From: Apostichopus japonicus
Taxonomy: Eukaryota; Echinodermata; Holothuroidea; Aspidochirotida; Stichopodidae
Length of the DNA: 64,000 bases
Direction of reading: 5' to 3'
Assembly (NCBI RefSeq): GCF_037975245.1
Contig: NC_092577.1
Span: 15,948,013-16,012,012 of the forward strand
This document shows, piece after piece, positions 59,651-64,000 of the stretch. The notes below the pieces were generated by a model. It saw only the letters and a program-made list of their open reading frames with translations. It made no database searches and was not told the origin of the DNA. Numbering within the stretch: position 1 is the stretch's first letter; each line of letters starts with the position of its first letter. Both the position numbers and the translations under genes were made by a program.

Positions 59651-59656
59651 CATCAG

Positions 59657-60328
59657 ACAGTTTGTAGAATCTACATGCAGTTTCACCTGATTCCGTCAGA
59701 TATAGAACATAGCTTAGTTCCTTTCTATAACACTTGCATCGGTTGATCCGTCGGTCAGAATTGTGATGTACGGTGACTGATTGAGCTCTTGCACTAGTTC
59801 ATCCTCAAATGCCTGTCCGATGGATGTGGTGAACTCACTACACTTTTCCTCATTTATGTATTTCGTCCCAAGAGGCACCTTATGTCGTTTTTCAGTTTTG
59901 CATACACTAGGGAATTTAGAGAATGGAAGCTCCTCTTTGGCGACCATATATGAGATTTCAATGAGTTTACTCACGCGAGATTCCTCATCCGAATTGGATT
60001 TCTTGAAGGCTTTGCCCAATGGTGTCGAGCTGTATATTTCTGACAGGGTTCTCTTGACTCCTCTTGAAAGGGCAATTGCCTTTACGTGCATCTCCGTCCT
60101 GCTGTGCTTTTTCACATTGTCTTTTTTCATTCCGGATCCTGTGATCCCTTCGACAAAAGAGTTGGAATAGTTCCGTAGGGCCCTGACCCTCTCATCAGAA
60201 CACACACGACACCGCAGTCGCTCAACTAACCTACTCGCGTCGGGAGTCAAGTCATATTCCAGCCACGACCGATTGTTCTCCGAAATCCATTTCTTAGCCG
60301 TTTCCTCCTTTAAACCTTTAACTGCCAT
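59657..60328 (-). pseudogene. hAT transposase, N-terminal third
   Basis: Start MAVKGLKEETAKKW. A zinc-finger-like RCRVCSDE...KKHSRTEMH of the TTF/BED kind lies at residues 38-82. The frame ends in ILTDGSTDASVIE, the start of the DDE-like core, then a one-base frameshift. Reading resumes as LSYVLYLTESGE...FYKLSDA up to the nested element at 59650. Confidence 0.85.
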
Positions 60329-60523
60329 GACGAAGTATTCGGAAGTAAATTACAAAACGGAATCTGTGGAAACTGCGCGATCACAAATCCTGAACTTCTG
60401 ATTCTGTAACAATGTCATTTCTGTTCAACCGATGGCGATAAATCCGATTACATTCTGGCCGCTAGTGAAACTACAGTACTACACAGTGCAATATTATTAT
60501 TGTAATGTTAGCCTATAGCCAGC

Positions 60524-60557
60524 ACCAGTAGCCCACATTGCAATGTGGGCTACTGGT
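60524..60557. repeat. 34-bp perfect palindrome
   Basis: Two 17-base arms, ACCAGTAGCCCACATTG and its exact complement, meet without a spacer. It lies 200 bp upstream of the hAT start codon and could be part of the transposon's subterminal sequence. A second hairpin (GATTCGCA-GAACT-TGCGAATC) follows at about 60,981. Confidence 0.85.
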
Positions 60558-60560
60558 AAT

Positions 60561-61295
60561 GGTATTGCAATGTTCAACCAAAATGATAACTGTGTGCACT
60601 GCGCGCGGCTGCCAAGCATGCGATATGCGTACGTGACAACAACAAACGTTGAGTTACGTCATAACCCAATGAGGTATAAACTACTGGAAGAAGCATCTGC
60701 CCTAGCTCCGCACCGATACTTGAACAGCGCCCACATCCCACAACATATATCATTAGCAATATCAGTTACGCGATGGTCCGTATCATAGTGGTACAGTACG
60801 GATGTATCAATGACCATGCTTCTAGTAATTTATACTGCCCGCACATACCTAGCGCCCGTTCGCGGACTGCGACTGTCATAGATATAGTACATACTACGGC
60901 GCTGTGTAAAACATGCATTAGCAACTTAATTGCGATTTCCAGTTAGGCTATATTGGTGATGGAGAAACCTAGCGATTCCTGATTCGCAGAACTTGCGAAT
61001 CAAGTAGGGAAATGATTCGTAAACAGGCTATTTCGACTCGCAAACTGCGATGCGAAATTAATATTTTTAGCTACCCCTGCAACCCCTTCACAAATTAGCG
61101 CCATTTTGGTAAAAATTGGAGGGAGTGAATTTTGGGGATGGGGACCCCTCCCCAAGTGGAAAACTTGGGGGCATCTTCAAACTTTTTTACCCTTCCGTTA
61201 CATCCTATTGATGACGTCATAAAAATTTCAGCTCATTTGCATATTCAGTTAATGAAAAATCATTAACCTATCTGCCTAAAAGTCAATTACTCTAT
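60561..61295. other. no gene recognised
   Basis: Non-coding apart from short chance frames. Leads into the tandem array. Confidence 0.4.
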
Positions 61296-61299
61296 ATAC

Positions 61300-63130
61300 G
61301 GGAAAATACCGACTTTTATACTTTGGAACGTTACCATGGATACTGGGTCAGTCCGATTTCCCCCATCTTTTCAGGGTACCACCGCTAGGGTGTAACCTGT
61401 CCAAAATAGGATGAAACTTATAGGAGCGATACATCCCCGGGGGTGGTAGGGGGGTCATTTTGAAAAAAAATCTAAAACGGTCATAATAATTAGTGTTACT
61501 ACGTACGGGAAAACCCCGACCCTTCTACTTTGGACCCTTCTACTTGGACCCTTCCACTTACCGTGGTTACTGGGGTGGTCCGATTACAACCATCCTTTCA
61601 GGGTAGCACCGCTAGGGTGTCCCCGTTCCAAATTAGGATGAAACTTGTAGGTGCTTCTCATTCTTGGGTGATAGGGGGGTCATTTTGAAACAAAATCTGA
61701 AAAGGCATAATAATTTGCTATATACGTTTTTGAAAATCCCGACCCTTCTACCCTGGAGCAATACCATGGTTACTGGGGTGGTCCGACTACGGCCATCTTT
61801 GCAGGGTACCACTTGGGCTCGTGCCCCCCTCCCAATGGTTTTTGGCCCCCCCCCATGCCCCCACTCAACACCCAATTCCAAATTCACTTCAGAATCGTGA
61901 TCAGCGTGTCAAGAACAACCAGAAAAGATGCCCGTCTTTGCGACAAAAATTATTTTCACCCAAAAAACCCTTACGGGTTTTGCCGAAATTGCCCAAAAAT
62001 GGATTTCGTCAAAATGACGTCACAGGGGGTAATCGACGCCCAGGAGCCCAAATCTGCAACTCCCAGGTCCATATCTGCTTCCGTTCGGGAGATACGTGGT
62101 CCCAGAGGACCCAATAGAAATACGTGTTCTTCATACGTACAAAAGTTGGAAAAACCCCTCTTGTCAACCCCCCTCCTGTCCTCTCTGAGGTACCCATCGA
62201 ATTGAAATGAAATTTTGATGTGTAGTAGAAGACACCCTCGTCTCTGTCATACATCAATTTAGTGTAATTATCTGACCGGAAAAGGCTCTTTGTATATATG
62301 ATTTCTATCTGCGTCAAAATAGGTGTTTTTGTCTTGAAAAGTTAAAAAAGTACCTCTTTTCGGTACCCCTTCCTTTCCACCGAGGGTATGTGAAGGGGCT
62401 GAATTTTGGTAATGTGGGAGACGAGAGTCGTAGCTACGTGTAGACAACTCATACGGTAGCATTAATTTTCGGGAAGGGGGTATAGTGTATACGTTTTAGA
62501 GGTCCCCCCAAAAATAGGTGTTTGTCACCTGTGTTGTAAACGTTTTTTTCGAAATCCCGACTTTGATACTTTTGAGCGTTACCATGGTTTTTGGATCAGT
62601 CCGATTTCCCCCATATTTTCACGGTACCACTGCTAGGGTGTCCCCTTTCCAAAATAGGATGAAACTTGTAGGTGCGTTTCTTCTCCGGGGTGGTGGGGGG
62701 TAATTTTGAACAAATCCGAAAAGGTCATAATAATTAGTGTTACTATGTACGGGAAAATCACGACCCTTCTACTTTGGAGCGTTACCATGGTTACTGGGGT
62801 GGTCCGACTACGGCCATCTTTTCGGGGTACCATCGCTAAGGCGTCTCCTCCCCACATTTGAATAAAACTTGTAGGTGGGTCTCTTCTCCGGGGTGGTAGG
62901 GGGTTCAGTTTTGAAAAAATCCGAAAAGGTCATAATAATGAATGTTATACTATGTACGGGAAAATCACGACCCTTCTAATTTGGAGCGTTACCATGGTTA
63001 CTGGGGTGGTCCGATTACGGCCATCTTTTCAGGGTACCACCGCTAGGGTGTCCCCTTTCCAAAATAGAATGAAATTCATAGGTGTGTCACTTCTCCTGGG
63101 TGGTAGGGGGGTCATTTTGAGAAAAAGTAC
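61300..63130. repeat. tandem array, unit about 205 bp
   Basis: Six units begin near 61301, 61503, 61723, 62540, 62746 and 62952. Each carries GGGAAAA, CCGACCCTTCTACTTTGG, GTTACCATGGTTACTGGGGT, AGGGTACCACCGCTAGGGTG, CCAAAATAGGATGAAACTT, GGTGGTAGGGGGGTCATTTT and AAGGTCATAATAATTAGTG. An 800-bp unlike block (61.8-62.5 kb) splits the array. Confidence 0.85.
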
Positions 63131-63455
63131 AAACAGTCAGCAAAAAACTATCCGCAGCGTGCGCCTTGGAACGCCCGGAAGGCATTAAATTACCCCACCA
63201 CTCCCCACGCCTCCGAACCGCCAAAATAATCTCAGATTCATCATCAGCGACACAAGAAAGACCGGAACAGGTGTATTTCGTTCGTTTTTGGAGACACCCA
63301 CTTGGGCTCGTTGAATTTTTGTTATGTGGGAGACGAGAGTCGTAGCTACGTGTAAATAACTCATACGGTGGCATTAATCTTCGGGAAGGGGATATAGTCT
63401 ATACGTTTTTGAGTCCCCCCCCCCAAATAGCTGTTTTTCACCGGTAGTAGCTATG
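62400..63455. repeat. direct repeat of the intervening block
   Basis: About 110 bp at 62,417-62,530 (GTGGGAGACGAGAGTCGTAG through ACTCATACGGTAGCATTAAT to CCCCCCAAAAATAGGTG) recurs at 63,330-63,450, so array and spacer were duplicated together. Confidence 0.75.
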
Positions 63456-63579
63456 ATAACCCTAAACAAGGACGCCAGAGCCGACGTCAACATTTGAAAG
63501 AAGACAGACACAGAAATGTTGAAGTTACTTCTTCTACTCAACTACGAAAGACTGAAATGAAATGTAACTCGTTAACTCC

Positions 63580-63740
63580 CACACCCCCCTGTAAAAACTG
63601 TACTCCCCACACCCCCCATGTAAAAACTTTACTGCCCACACACCCCCTGTTAAAACTTTACTCCCCGCACCCCCATGTAAAGACTGTACTCCCCACACCC
63701 CCATGTAAAAACTTTACTCCACACACATACCACACACCCG
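63580..63740. repeat. CACCCCC-TGTAAAAACTTTACTCC minisatellite
   Basis: Five to six units of about 27-30 bp, strongly strand-asymmetric for C on the plus strand. Confidence 0.8.
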
Positions 63741-64000
63741 TCCCCAATGCTGTCTCATAAAAAGTATCATGTTGTTTACTTTAGCTTATTAATTCGATAT
63801 ACAAGTTTTTGGCGGATTCCGTCCACTGGTTTTTTTTAGGAACACGAACTTAGTGGTCGCGTGCTCGTCCAAAGTCTCGTTCACCTGTCTGGTCGTCGGG
63901 GTCGACTTCGAGGCCAAAAAATTGCAAAAAAAAAGTCGCAGTAGTCTCGTCATTGTGTGTCCAAACTGTCTCGTCCTCAGGGGTCTTTTCTGTCCTATGC
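63741..64000. other. no gene recognised
   Basis: Several GTCTCGT motifs within 150 bp (63,870-63,980); otherwise nothing. Confidence 0.3.

Larger units (their letters stand above)
57200..60560 (-). mobile_element. hAT transposon, interrupted
   Basis: Minus-strand transposase remnants over 3.1 kb with a nested element at 58495-59650. I could not identify the terminal inverted repeats or an 8-bp duplication with confidence, so the ends are approximate. Confidence 0.7.

Noticed and set aside
63494-63760. 88-codon frame of TPPCK/TPHV repeats
   Set aside because: It is the translation of a C-rich minisatellite.

Overview
The window is animal nuclear DNA. The evidence is a split gene with canonical GT..AG introns and phase-matched exons, a tRNA-derived SINE, metazoan LINE clades, a BEL/Pao retrotransposon, many MITEs, and an AT-rich background with minisatellites. 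The mix of elements (BEL/Pao, Tx1-like L1, CR1 and L2-like LINEs, a helicase-endonuclease Helentron relic, hAT, MULE) fits a marine invertebrate, possibly a deuterostome such as an echinoderm. The species assignment is inference only.

Layout. 1-3.3 kb: 3' part of a BEL/Pao pol region, entering from outside the window and broken by frameshifts, with a candidate 3' LTR start. 3.3-9.1 kb: mostly non-coding, with a candidate MITE, TGACCT-rich repeats and a 0.3-kb direct duplication. 9.2-10.8 kb: exons of an unrecognised minus-strand gene. 12.25-17.05 kb: an apparently full-length Tx1/L1-type LINE on the minus strand with a candidate 9-bp target-site duplication. 19.06-21.08 kb: minus-strand relic of a Helentron-type Pif1 helicase fused to an AP-like endonuclease. 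21.18-31.69 kb: thirteen phase-compatible plus-strand exons of a ubiquitin-specific-protease (USP, peptidase C19) gene, with four copies of one MITE family and one hAT MITE in its introns. 31.74-32.03 kb: a tRNA-derived SINE. 35.58-38.08 kb: a second, 5'-truncated copy of the LINE, followed by a 30-bp insertion consisting only of that LINE's 3' tail. 39.3-41.2 kb: a decayed, intron-containing MULE transposase relic. 41.4-43.0 kb: an L2/Rex1-like LINE fragment. 46.0-47.1 kb: the last two exons of a possible small gene. 50.4-52.4 kb: a CR1-like LINE. 52.8-53.8 kb: two minisatellites. 56.5-57.2 kb: a LINE 3' remnant. 57.2-60.3 kb: a hAT transposase pseudogene split by a smaller DNA transposon. 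61.3-63.75 kb: tandem arrays.

Nothing here works as an operon. Most coding sequence is transposon-derived and disrupted. The best candidate for a host gene is the USP gene, which reads through 480 codons over 13 exons with one in-frame TGA. Every LINE reverse transcriptase in the window has a lesion or change at or beside the catalytic Y/F-A-D-D box. Three otherwise well-preserved frames (USP, helicase, MULE) are each interrupted by a TGA, which fits CpG decay of CGA codons.
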